This document shows positions 25,301-40,100 of a stretch of 64,000 nt of DNA, one piece after another. The stretch is from Urechis unicinctus. Taxonomy: Eukaryota; Annelida; Polychaeta; Xenopneusta; Urechidae. The position numbers and the translations under genes are program-made. Numbering within the stretch: the stretch's first letter is position 1; the number at the start of each line of letters is the position of its first letter. The notes beneath the pieces are model-generated. The model was given only the letters and a program-made list of their open reading frames with translations. It was not told where the DNA came from and ran no database searches. Where the stretch lies: the NCBI GenBank assembly GCA_034190875.2, contig CM067345.1, positions 23,996,438 through 24,060,437 on the forward strand, given 5' to 3'.

Positions 25301-27417
25301 AATTGTAAACCAAAAGTCGGCGCTACATGAGCTCTAACCCCTGAATTATTTGAGAAAAACATACAAAATCTCTCGTACAATGTTAAGCCAAAGGAAAATA
25401 ACATTTGATGGAATGTTTCCTGATAAAGAAGTTAGCTGCCTCAAATAACACATGGACCCCTCAGGGCCCTCACAAGATGATGGTTATTTTTTAAGAATCT
25501 CATAAAATGTTAGTCCAATTAAGAATATCTTTAAATGGCACGTTTCCTTATCAAGCAAGGTAGCTGTCCCAAATTATACATGGAAGCCTCTAATGTTGGT
25601 GGCTTCCAGCAAACCACAAATAAGCACAACATGACCTTAGAGAGAAAAAACCTCGTTCTATTTGATGGCATATTTCCTGATTAAGCTAGCTAGCTGCCCA
25701 AAATTACACATGGACCGCGCTGACGCTGGTGGCTACTAGCCTTCTAAAACTAGCCTTCTAAAATTGACCCCTGGTTTATTTGAGAAAACCATCTCAAACA
25801 ATGTTAAGCCAATAACTTTTGATGGCTTGTTTCCTCTTAAAGAAAGCTAGCTGCAACAAATTACACATGGACCCCACTGATGCTGATTGCCCTTTTTGAT
25901 CTTTGACTGCTGATAATAGCAGTGCTATGTAAACCCAATTAAGAATCACTTTTGATGGCATGTGCTCTTTAAAAGCAAGTAAGCTGCCCCAAATTTCAAA
26001 TGGATCCCTCAGATGTTAATGGCTCCATGCACACTTAAAATCAGCCCTGCATAACCTTGAGTGAAAAAAAATTATAAACGGAGTGGAATGTGTCAAGAAA
26101 GATGTTAGTGAATGTGGCCTGTCCAGCTTTGACCCGCAAGACAGAGGCGCATGGAAAGCTGGCGTGCGACGTTGTCTGGTGTTGCCAACCCCATTGAATG
26201 GGACAGGTGCAGCACCCTAAATACTAATATGGATATGATGATGATGATGATAAGAATAGACTCTGGTGGCAAGTTTTCAAGCAAGATAGATGCCTGAAAT
26301 ATCACATGGACCCCTCTGATATTCATGACTCCTTGCAATCAACCTTGCATGAACTTTCACCTCTGAGCTATTATAGAATATGATATACTTGTACTATTTT
26401 AACCCAGTAGGGAAAATTGTTGGTAAGTTTTTAGCTGTTCAGTCGATTTAATTATATGCCTTCACTCTGGCATCCGTCTACATGTCTGGCTATTTGTCCA
26501 TTGTTAAAAGAGCTATTGCAATTTTTCTTTTAAGCGAGCTAGCAGCTCCAAGCAAGCCTTATCATGATAATGGGTCTTTGCATACTAAAAATCAGCTCTG
26601 CATGACCTTTGACCCCCGAGTTATTGTTGTAAATCTCGTGCACCATTTAAATCTAATGATGTTTTCTCACATAACTCTTGAATTCTCTTTACTCAATCAT
26701 GCTATGAATATCCTTACAGGGAATATTCCAATATCAAGCAAAATGCTGCCGACCAGGTTATCAAGGATGTTGCTACCAGTCTGAAGGAACATGGATTTCC
26801 AGAGATGAGTGAAGATAGAGTGAAGTTGTTGCGTGGCCAAGTGGAAGGAGTGTTCAGTGACAGTCATCCAGTCCACAAACTCATCGGTGAGTACCATGGA
26901 TTATTGAGTGCATGCTACACCTATTTTGGGGGTGACATGAAGTACCTCCTGACTGCTGAAAAGCTAATCTCCTTATTGAATATAGACTACCAGAGGACAG
27001 ACTTCGATAATGTTCATTTCATGACTGAGATGTAGCATGTACCTTGTGAAGGCAGAGATATCTATGGTTAATTACAAGTGTTCAATTCTCTTTTTATAAA
27101 TTGGTATCATGCTAAAAGACAATTTAACATGTGACAATATTGATTTGAACAAATCTCCTGAGGATATCATTCTTTTCTTCATTTATGTGCACACAGAGTC
27201 AAGACTTATGACCTTCATAGAGAGCACTATGCAGCACCAGGCATCACTTTCCATGCAGCTTCCCCCGGGGTTCTCTGCTCTATCAGATGAACTCAGTCAT
27301 GTGTGTGGACAATTCATGCGTCTCACTTCCTACAATCGGTCAGTATTTGGCCAGCATTATGCCAAGATCATGGAGGCATCTATCAAGGAGCAAAAAGATT
27401 CTGAAATGGACCATTAG
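22383..27417 (+). CDS. TCP11L1: T-complex protein 11-like 1
   Basis: Nine coding exons join in phase: 22383-22605, 22879-23011, 23158-23278, 23761-23999, 24420-24556, 24662-24834, 24957-25138, 26720-26886 and 27197-27417, giving 531 residues against about 509 in human TCP11L1. The first 75 residues are low-complexity. SPPKFVSFDEIMKAA and NMTLAHELAVDKDF open the TCP11 domain, followed by FWDSLEEQLNEDPPDLSQAL, VLMQILGELILPNQ, DMKMDMANFTIQQMRPFL and a C-terminal IESTMQHQASLSMQLP. I chose the ATG at 22383 (MAEKDTSRG); another in-frame ATG lies 36 bases upstream. TCP11-family proteins have been tied to sperm cAMP signalling and microtubules, but TCP11L1 itself is poorly understood. The DEPDC7-like gene is its divergent neighbour; the V-ATPase E gene follows tail to tail. 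Confidence 0.92.
25139..26719. repeat. TCP11L1 intron 7 with degenerate tandem repeats of about 150-200 bp
   Basis: Diverged repeats recur through the intron. Each contains variants of TTTGATGGCATGTTTCCT, AAGCTAGCTGCCCCAAATTA and CACATGGACCCCTCTGATG. Several units end with TGCATGACCTTTGACCCC. A LINE-like fragment interrupts the series (listed separately). Confidence 0.7.
26112..26255 (+). mobile_element. LINE-like 3' end fragment with (ATG)n tail
   Basis: One frame reads DRGAWKAGVRRCLV and then a stop, resembling the C-terminal end of LINE reverse-transcriptase proteins (the D-R-x-x-W-R signature). A short (GATGAT)n tract follows, as many LINE copies end in simple repeats. The clade cannot be set from so little. 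Confidence 0.4.
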
Positions 27418-28458
27418 CTTGATTTCATGATATTGGTGCTTATATATCTTCCATGTGTAATGGAAGATTATTAAGGTGTTGCATTTATTTATTATTGTAC
27501 ATGTGTGATATATTAAAGCAGCAGTTAATTGAGTCATTGTGTGTCAGCTATTGTAAGCAGGTATACATGTGGCAGTCTTTTACTCTTGATATCAATGAAA
27601 TATTGGAATCTCTCAGAGCTGGTATTTTTGTCCATTGAATTATAATTTTATATACTTTACTGAAAACAATACTAAAGCGCTACCCCGATAACTCATGCCA
27701 ATCTGAATCCATAATCTGGAGCTGTGATTCAAATGAAAGTGCGTGTTAGCAAATGTGGGTCGAAAGTAGTGCCCCTAGCAAACAGGGAAATCTAGCTTAG
27801 AACGTCATCCGCCTTTTTTGTGGGTTAATCTTGTCAGTAGGATTGCTACATGGATAAGGAATGAAAAGGAATTTTATTATATTGATTTTTTAAAAATATG
27901 ATGGTCGATATTCGCTATTTTGAGCTAAAAAAAAGCAGGTCCATGACCTGAGTGCGAGTTATGCAATTTTGCAAGTAGTTGGGGTAGACCTGTATTTCTT
28001 TGCTTATCATGTATCATAATGAGGTGAATATTTTTGAGTGGTGATGATGATTGACTATACAATCTAAAAGAAAACAGGATGTGTTGGTGTTAAATTTTAT
28101 TCACTCTATGCTTTATACATGAACACTATGCATTCGGGATATTTCAATTTAATTATATGCAGATAAAAAAGCAACTAAGAACCAGGTCAATTGGAGCTAG
28201 ATGGCATATATATGTTACGACTAGGGTTTTTCAACCTATTGCAACAGTCAGCAGTTGGGATTTACCCACAACCCTTGTCTATTTTCCCAACATTTAGCAT
28301 CCATGGAATGTTGTTCATCAATCACAAATAGACATACAAACATTCAATAAGTAACAAGTAAACTCGGCAATATTTAATATGTGGATAGCCTGCATCACTA
28401 AGTTTCACTTAAGACAGATATTGCCATTATTTTACCCCATGGCTCCTGTCACACACAT
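27418..28458. other. Convergent 3' regions of TCP11L1 and ATP6V1E
   Basis: Holds the 3' UTRs of both genes: ATTAAA at 27512-27517 for TCP11L1, and AATAAA on the minus strand at 28096-28101 for the V-ATPase gene. A possible small element with CTACCCC at both ends spans about 27680-27990, but its ends match over too few bases to call. Confidence 0.5.
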
Positions 28459-31315
<2,857 letters not shown>

Positions 31316-32436
31316 GGTTAATCTGTGATATTTGTTGTGAGTTGAGCTATCAGTGAATGAACGGCAAACACTGCCCCTGATTTGACACTTGTCACGGACC
31401 GCTTGACACGAAAATGGATGAGGGTCACATGACCACACGTGACCTGATACTGGTAGTCAGCGCGCACGTTGGATGGCGCAGAATTGCAGAATGGTGGGGG
31501 CACTCCTGCTGAAGAATAAAATTGTCACTCGGCAAAAGTTATGTACCGGTTATCCGAATGTCGTCATTACCCTGTATTTATATTTTGCCATCAATGTTAA
31601 TTGCATCAAAATACGATCGTGCGTGTGTGTGTGTGTGTGTGTGTGCGTGTGTGTGTTTGCGTATTTGAGTGTGTGCATATATATGTTTTTGTGTATATAT
31701 ATATATATATATTTGTGTTGCCTGTGTGTGAGCGCGTCCTTCCATTGCTTGGTGTTTCGTGCATTTTAAAGAAATGCGCGCATGACTTCACTAAGCTTTA
31801 GATCGTTTTCAGGTTGTTACAGCATTTCACGCAGCGAGATGATCTGATGAACCCAACAGACCACGATGTGTGAGACGTTCCGCTTCATTGCACTCCTATC
31901 TCGAGCAAAACTCACACACAGAATCGTATCGTGTAAAAGACGGACAGGTTTTGATTTGTTTTCAGCTCTCTAGCAAAGATATACATAGATTTTGACGTGT
32001 TATACAATGCTGATTCATGTTTGAAGTCTACTAGCTGGGACAGTTTTAATTTGGAGTACAGTTATTTGACAAATTCATGAAACTTTAACCACCGACGCTC
32101 CTTAAAGAAACATGGCGAGTCGATTGTGACACCCGGACAAATCATTTTCTCATATTGTAAGCATAAAATTTTTTTTATCTAATTGTACAATATATATAAT
32201 TTTACTTTTTAGGTATTAAAGGCCTTTACAAATTCCCATTCACATGAAGTTGCAAAAGGAACATCTTGAAATGATCCCTCCTGAAATTTCCTGGGGAATC
32301 CGAGACATCTATGAACTTGAGTGGCCTAGTATTCTTTGGAACTTAATGCACTTTCGAACATGACAGTTGCAGACCGCAGATTCCTTAATAAGTAACCTAG
32401 CTACCACTTTGCAACATCCGCCCATATTAGACAACA
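31316..32436. promoter_or_regulatory. Divergent promoter region, ATP6V1E and FAM20B-like
   Basis: About 1.1 kb separates the two start codons. It holds a (GT)n/(TA)n microsatellite at about 31619-31710 and the 5' UTRs of both genes. No clear TATA box was seen at the expected positions. A shared promoter is an inference from the layout. Confidence 0.5.
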
Positions 32437-35400
32437 ATGCGTGGAAGAATTCGACTCAGAAAGCTGCTTCTGTTCACCGTAGCTTGCTTTGGGACCTATT
32501 TATTACTCAGCGACCCCCATGACCGAAATGTAACGCATGACGAAGAGGAGGTGATTAAAGAATTGGAAGACGAGCGCCCAGTGCAGCAAGTTGCCTACAG
32601 GTATTAATCATCTGTTGATTGCTTCCCTCTTATGAAGATATCGTCAGTTACAGGCGACCGGACACCCATATCATGTTTCAGATCGTCAGCCGACTGCTTC
32701 TCACAATGGGATCCGAGCATTCCATGTGGGTATTCGTTGAGGAATCCTTAAGCTCCATTAATTCTTTCCACTGAATAAGCACTTCTAAAAAAATTCAACT
32801 TGGGTCAGTAGTTCTTACAATTCTAAACAAAAATATATTTGTTTTTCCATAGCCCCTTTTACAAGAGATCAGAACCCACAGTTACACACAAGAATGGAGG
32901 ACGCAATGATGTGAATACCATACAAGAAACATATTATACACAGCTATGGAAATGGGCCCAAGAAGCTGTCACTCAAACAGAGTTGTTTCCAGAAACCCGA
33001 CATGTAGACTTGGTTACAAATGCATTAGCCACTGCCAAGATTATGAAAGTGGATGTTGTTGACCTGGGGGAGTATGAAAGTGGCACTTCAATGAAGTGGA
33101 TGATTACTCTTGAAGGAGGTCAGAAAGCTGTGGTCAAAATTGTATGGTAAGATAATGGCTCAGATGTTCCTCTATTTGGTCAGTCATCCAATGATTGTCC
33201 ATTTTGGATATGGATTAACACTTGCTCCATGATTTTAAAATGTGAAATATTTGTATGCTGCTGATCTAGATAGGAATTGGCATAATGAAATAATTTGCTT
33301 CATACAGGGAGAAAAAAGGCCTAATGAAGGCTGATGCTTTGTGCAACTATGGCTTTGAGATGCCCTCAGCAGAAATAGCTGCTTATCATCTTCATCGGTA
33401 AGTCAAAGGAATCAGTCACCTACATTGACAAGATTATAGTGATTTGTCACCTAGATTGACAAGTCTATGGAGATCAATCACCTAGATTGACAAGATAATT
33501 GGGACCAGTCACCTACATTGGCAAGATAAGCAATCATTCACTGATATTTACAAGATTATAGTGATTGGATACCTACATTGACAAGATAATTATGATCAAT
33601 CACCTACATTGACAAGATAATTTTTCTCAGTCACCTACATTGATAAGACTGTCGTGATCAGTCACCTACATTGACAAGATTATAATGATTGGATACCTAC
33701 ATTGACAAGATAATTGTTATCAGTCACCTACATTGAAAATAATGTGATGATTGGATACCTACATTGATAAGGTTATGGTGATCAGTCACCTACATTGACG
33801 AGATTATGATTGGATACCTTTATTGACAAGATAATTGTTATCAGTCACCTACAGACTAGATAATTGTGATAAATCACCTATGTTGACATCATAATTGTGA
33901 TCAGTTGCTTACATTGACAAGGTAATATTGACCAATCACCTACATTAAGAAGAAAGATTGATCAATCACCTAGATTGACAAAGTAATAGTGATCATGGGG
34001 TTATAGGTTATAGTGATCTGTCTGACAGATTAACAATTAACATTATGGTGATTTTCTCTTAGAAGACAATGATTTGTCACCTAAACTTACAAGATGATGA
34101 TACGTTGACCATATTTGTGAGATCAGAATTATTTGTCATTTGATTTTCCAATTGCTCAGCCATCACTTTGCTTTCATCAATATTTCCCAACAGGGTAGTG
34201 GGCTTCAGGAATACACCATATGTTTCCGGAAGAAAGATTAATTTAAGGAAAGAAATTTTGCCGGTTGCTTCTCCAATTGTTACTCAGCAAATCTTCCAAA
34301 AAGAAGGTAAGTAAAATTGTAGCCATCTGAATTGAGGTTATATATTAGTTTAACCCCAAAGGCATTTGATGGATTTTGAATATATCTTGGACTGAAGTCT
34401 GTTTTTACAATGAATAAATGAACTGCAGGGGCTTAAATGTTATTCTGAATATGTTTCATCACAGTGCCCTGTGGGCAATAACACCTTTAATTCCTGTGCC
34501 CATTACACATAATTATTCTTACCACCATCATCTATCACCATCATCATCATAGTCATGTCTCATAATCTAAATATGCCCAAGATGCTGAAGGGACCATACT
34601 TACAGAACGGTGATGGCCAATTTTAGGTATGGAGACCTGTGTCGTGGGAAGCTGCTACCTGTGTAAGGAGCAGCATCACTTGTGCACCACAGATGGAATT
34701 ATAGAAGCATCAGTAGCTTACTGGGTCAACCAACCTCTCCAACTTCACACCTTCCCTCCCAAATATATGCCATTTTCAACACCAAGCATGAATATGTAAG
34801 TGAATATCTAGTTCTTGGAGGAGTGTCTTACGAATGAAACACAAAGCTAATCCGATTCAGTGGTATTCAACACTAAATATATGCAAATGAACATCATTGG
34901 AATGGACAGGAGAGAGGATGATTCATGAAAAATTTGGAATGATTCCTAATATTCTAGGAATCCTGATGAAAGAAACTGGTTTCTGGTTTGATGGGGTGAA
35001 AAAAAGTTTTATAATTAGTTGCTTTGAACAAGCCTTGCACTGGCATTTCATTTCTTTATATATGTAGACGTCCTGTAGGGTAGCCGCGCACAATGCTAAT
35101 ATAAATAAGACGTCGTACACGGCTACCTGTAGGGTTAGGGTTGCCTCTGTAGTTGCCATGACCTATTGCAGATGCAACTGATCTCGTTCTTCTATCCAGA
35201 TGGGAAGCTATTGGATTCAATAATGACAGTTATTGTCAGGATATCAGGAAAACCATGCCTCCTTATGAACAAGATCAGTTTTACTATGATCTCTTCGACT
35301 TTGCCATCATTGATACATTGATGTATCACTATGACAGCAAACATTATGTTGTGAGTGAGGCTGACAGTGCTAAAGGCCTGAGGGTACGACTGGATCACGG

Positions 35401-35902
35401 AAGAGCGTAAGGAGTCGTTAATACATGTTGATCTATGTAAACCTGGCTAGTCATTGTGTATCAACAAGCATACTTTGAATCGCTGTTTCTTTCCATTCAG
35501 AGTAAAATAACACTATATTCAGTCGCTATGTTTCAGGTTTTGTGCATATGACCGAGATGACATCAAACTATTTTTAGCTCCTTTGACACAGTGCTGCACG
35601 TTAGTATATTATTAATGAAGTATTCAGTGTGATTTATTACATTTAGGAGATAATGAAATAGCATTCCTATTTGTATTTTCAGGTTAAGGAATTCCACTTG
35701 GAAAAAGCTACAGAGATTTAAGTCTATCAAACTAAGTCAGATATTCAGAGAATCACTCAACCAGGACCCTATTTCACCAGTTCTGCAAGATCCTTGGGAT
35801 CTTGCATTAGACAGACGTTATGATATCATAATGGATACTGTAGAACGATGCGCAGAAGCCAGAAATGGATTGGAAAATGTACTAGTCAATGACGAAAAAT
35901 AG
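32437..35902 (+). CDS. FAM20B-like secretory-pathway kinase, divergent
   Basis: Eight exons join in phase: 32437-32600, 32853-33146, 33308-33397, 34194-34306, 34627-34795, 35200-35406, 35537-35599 and 35683-35902, giving 439 residues (human FAM20B 409). Residues about 8-25 (KLLLFTVACFGTYLLL) form a signal anchor, so it probably sits in the Golgi lumen. LEGGQKAVVK carries the ATP-binding Lys, PSAEIAAYHLHR the conserved Glu, CYLCKEQHHLC the paired cysteines, and RLDHGRAF the metal-binding Asp. NSTWKKLQ and DPISPVLQDP match the FAM20B tail. The catalytic loop is odd: FAM20B has GNADRHHYE, here MYHYDSKHYVV, keeping Asp but not the Asn, Arg or final Glu. FAM20B phosphorylates xylose in proteoglycan linkers. 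This may be a diverged paralogue with altered or lost activity. Confidence 0.85.
33415..33996. repeat. 31-bp minisatellite in FAM20B-like intron 3 (about 18 units)
   Basis: The unit contains variants of ACCTACATTGACAAGATAAT and TGATCAGTC; units differ by point changes and small indels. Period 31 was counted from several neighbouring units. Confidence 0.9.
35081..35125. mobile_element. Micro-hairpin element, copy E (45 bp)
   Basis: Arms TAGCCGCGCAC and GTACACGGCTA enclose an AT-rich loop with TAATATAAATAAG. A perfect 9-bp target duplication CCTGTAGGG lies at 35072-35080 and 35126-35134. The left flank AGACGTCCTGTAGGG is itself like an arm of the same family, suggesting nested insertion. It is in intron 5 of the FAM20B-like gene. 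Confidence 0.75.
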
Positions 35903-37116
35903 GTGTGAAGGAATGCGAGTGGTGTTAGGGCGATGACAATATGTCAATGGTGTTTGGAATTAGTCATGTGAGGGGTTGCAACATTAGATAATATACACTT
36001 GAAATGCGAAGTGGACGGTGGAAAGGCATTTCTTTATATTGCAAAATCAAACATTATCCCCTGATATAATGATGTGGTGTGTTTTTGAATACTGTTCATT
36101 TTGTTGTCAGAAATAAAATGAATGGATATATATTTGAACAAGGGTCATAATTCTGTGTTACACCGCTGTTAAGTTAATTTTAACGTGAAACATATTCGCG
36201 CAGTAATACACATATATAAAACGACATCCTGCAGGGCCACGTGAAAGAATGCTCGACATCAACTAACTATCTCTTGCACTGGCTCGTGGGTCATAAACGA
36301 GGTATTAAGTTGAGAAAGATTGTAGCTGAGGATTCCTAGCCAGGTTGCTTATTGGTATGGGACTGCTAGGCTGGGTTGCCTGATGCAGGCAACTGGTTGT
36401 GCAAAGTGGGCTATTACATAAAGCAGAGTTTTGTCAATAGATCGAGTTTCAGAAGCTCAAAACATTAGTTGATCATAGAAGGAAGCTAAAGATCAAAAAT
36501 ACCTGCCTGGATGGACTACCATAGACCATCTAGGCAGTGGTTTGGTAAAAACCAGGTGTCGAAGTCTGTGTAAACCTTTAACTCTGCTGGAATGTCTTTG
36601 TAATCAAGGGAAAGGAACATCTGCTTCAACACAGCCATTGAGTTGGAGCATTAAATAAAATGAAGTTGAGAACAATTAATATGCAATTGATTTTTTTATG
36701 ATTGATCCCACTTTGATTGATGATTGTGCACCACAACATTCACACCAAAAGACAGTATATATGGTCAATTCGTTAACTGTCATATCTTAAAATTTATTAT
36801 ACATGCCGTAACATACATATGGGAATTTTTCCAATACATCAGTAGTATTGTTTCATATAGATCACTGAGTAAATAGCCCCAGTTTGTTTGTCACTGATTA
36901 GCAGGATGTGTCAGCCTCTGCATCACCACCAGATGAACCCTTATTTTTGATGCCACCACGCCATAATCTCTGTAATGTTGGGACCCAGACATCTCCCCCA
37001 TTTCCCCACCACCCTCCAGCTACTGATCTCTGAGAGCTTCCACATCATCCATGTGAGTCTGTCGAGAATCAATCTCACCACCCAGCATCTTTATATTGTT
37101 TCCCTGGTGAATCACA
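35903..37116. other. Convergent 3' regions of FAM20B-like and zinc-finger genes
   Basis: AATAAA at 36112-36117 fits the FAM20B-like mRNA. AATAAA on the minus strand at 36793-36798 fits the zinc-finger mRNA. A worn micro-hairpin piece (ACGACATCCTGCAGGGCC) lies at about 36213-36235. No further gene was recognised. Confidence 0.5.
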
Positions 37117-40100
37117 TCAGTAATTATCATTCAAACCTGATTCAGCCAAAGATTCACCCTCACTTATTCCAGCACCTTGGTCAGGTTGAATTTTCTCAGT
37201 CTCGCCACCATCAAAACCTAATTGTTCCGAAGAACCACTCACAGCACCCCTACCCAGTTGGATTGCAGCTATTTTCTGAACAACCTCAGCCATGTTGGAT
37301 GAGGAAGAGAGGAGATGCTGTAATGTAGCTGATGGAACAGACACCACATAAGACTCGTTGTTGCTGGGATCAGTTATTGTTAACATGGTGTTGTCTTCAT
37401 TACCATCAGCATTTTTTGAAGTCTTGTCTGCTGCTTCCTTCTCAGAATAGACTCCACCTCTCTCCACGACCTCTTTGATATCAAGTTCCTCCATTGGTAC
37501 TGCCTCCATTTGTGACTCTTCCTCGGGTGGTGTTGCAAGAACCGCTGCCGCGCTGCTATCATTCTCCGTCCCTGCTGGATGAATCAATGTCACCATTTTC
37601 CCAGACTGCAAATCATCGGTGCTTGCGATCTCAACTTGTGACTCTACGGCTTGCTGTCCTTCAAATAACCCCCTCTCTACCTGTTCCCCCAGGTAGGAGA
37701 GTTGAGCGGGTTCGCTGCTTGCTGTTGAGACCTCTACTTGAGTCTCGGGGACTTCAGTACCATTCTCGTTTAATGGCTTGATGTAGCTATGCTTCATGTG
37801 GGCAGCCAGAATGTGGCTGGCCAGGTAGTCTTGAGTGAGGAAAACAGAGTTACATTCCTCGCACATAAACACAGTAAGACTGCTGTCTGTGGATTCACTT
37901 ACTGGCTCTCCGGAGTTGACAGAGAGTTCCCCCTCATGGAATTTGTTATTGTGTTGGCATAGCATGTACCTGATGGAAATCAAGTATGCAATACTTGTAT
38001 ATTTTATGAATAAGACCCTTAAACAGGGATGAATAGTACATTACAAAATCAGATGAGAACAATCAAAACCAACAAGTTAGGAAGATGTCTTATCTCATGC
38101 CCTACACACCTTATAAAGCATACACTTTCATCCTCATTCAGCTTTGGTAGATTAATGAAAACTAAACATAATGGCATAAATCACACCTGCACCCTAATCC
38201 CCGGCCCACTGACAAACATCTATCTAATCAATAGTAAGCAATTTCCTGAGAATGTAACGAAAATTACATTAAAAGTCATAAAATCTTTTCTCTCTCTCTT
38301 ACACATCTCCATTAAACTAAGTCTTCAATCCCAATTTACAGTTTTATCTAAGTTTCCCACAGACTATGGAAATCTCACGACTGCCAACCATTATGGTAAA
38401 TAGTGTAATTCTAATAACAAGAAAATGCTGAAAAATACAAACTTGGAATTGAAGTCTTTGTCACAAATGGGACAATGGTAACAACCACTGCCCTTCTCGC
38501 AGTGCTTTGCTTGGTGGTTGTCCAGTGATTGCTTCTGTGTGTATTGCTTGCCACAAGACGGGCAGGCAAACGGCTTGTCTGCTGCATGTCGACGCTTATG
38601 TACTTTGAGAGTCTCCATTCGCTTGCAAGCAAAGTCGCAGAGATCACAGTGAAACGGCTTCTCTGTTGTGTGGCTTAGTTCGTGACACTGACATGAAAGA
38701 GAACGGATATGAGGGAATAATTGCTGTGATTGGCTTGAGGTGATACAATAGAAGCTAGCTTTGTTGGCACTAATGCTTAATTTATGTCTTCCTATAAACT
38801 GACTTATACCAGGCATTACTGTTAGCAGATATGTTTGGTGGTAACTATGACAACATGGGTTTTTTAATGATAGCACAGCACTAGAATAAGACTGAGCTAC
38901 TTCATTATGAACACAAAGACAAATAGAAGATTTATGCAATTCTTTTTTTTTATGATTTATATGTTCATAATTTGAGAAATCAAGGTGGTTTTTTAACCAA
39001 ACAATGAGAGATCCTAATGTGAGCTTACTTTGAGGTCCCGGCGGGTTTTGAAGGTGCTTTTGCAAAGTGAACAGAGGAAGTGTCTTACATCACTGTGAAC
39101 CAGTGTCTTGTGGCGTTTCAGGCTGGAAACATATATCATGCAGAAATTACAAAGTTTACTGTGTGTTAGACAGGAAATAGGAAGTGGTGGCAGAGGATGA
39201 GCATTGTGGTGGCAGAGGATGAGCATTGTGGTGGCAGAGGATGAGCATTGTGACTTAACATAGCCTTGGCCACATGGCCATCATATGAAACATTGTTGTA
39301 TATTGCTGCTGTGAATGTCAAAGGTGACATCATGATTATAATGATCGACACAGACCTATTGCTTACATCAGGTTGTGATACCCTACTGTTAGGATGGAAG
39401 ATTAATGCAATATCATTGCCAGCAGTTCCAGCCCTGTTGTCTAATGGTATTGTGTTTGACTTCCATCCAAGAGGATGGGGTTCCCAACCTGGTGTGAGCA
39501 TTAGAGTGATTGCAAGTTTGTGATGGCACTTCAGGAAAGATTTGCAAGCATCACAATCACCCTCATCCTTTGTGTTCCATTTCATTAATCAAAATTGGCA
39601 TCTTGTCTCCTAACTTGGTTTGCAAAAATATGCAAACAAAGAGCAACCTTGACCAAGTCACTATGCATGTGCAATTCATCTTTTTCAAGTATCATTCCTC
39701 AAATCCATTTTGCAGCCTATTTGATTTTTTTCACAGCACAATTTGGGGGATTTTCAATGAACTTCAACGTTTATCACTAATATTCTCAAGACCTTTATAT
39801 GTCAAGTAATCCTGCTCACCTTGACTTGGTGTGAAGTGTTGCTGAGCACATGTCACATTTATAGCCCTCAAAACTCTCATCATGCATTACCTTGTGTGCC
39901 CTGTACACACACACACACACACACACACAAGATCAGACATATCTTCATTTATTCATTACTTTCAAAATATATTGTTCTCCTGCTAAACAAAAATTATTTT
40001 CAAAATATGGTTGAAATGCAAATTTTGAAGTCTAATATTTTGCTACTCCCTGCAAGATTAACCTTCAAATAATATTTCGGATTCAAGGTAATTTGACCAT

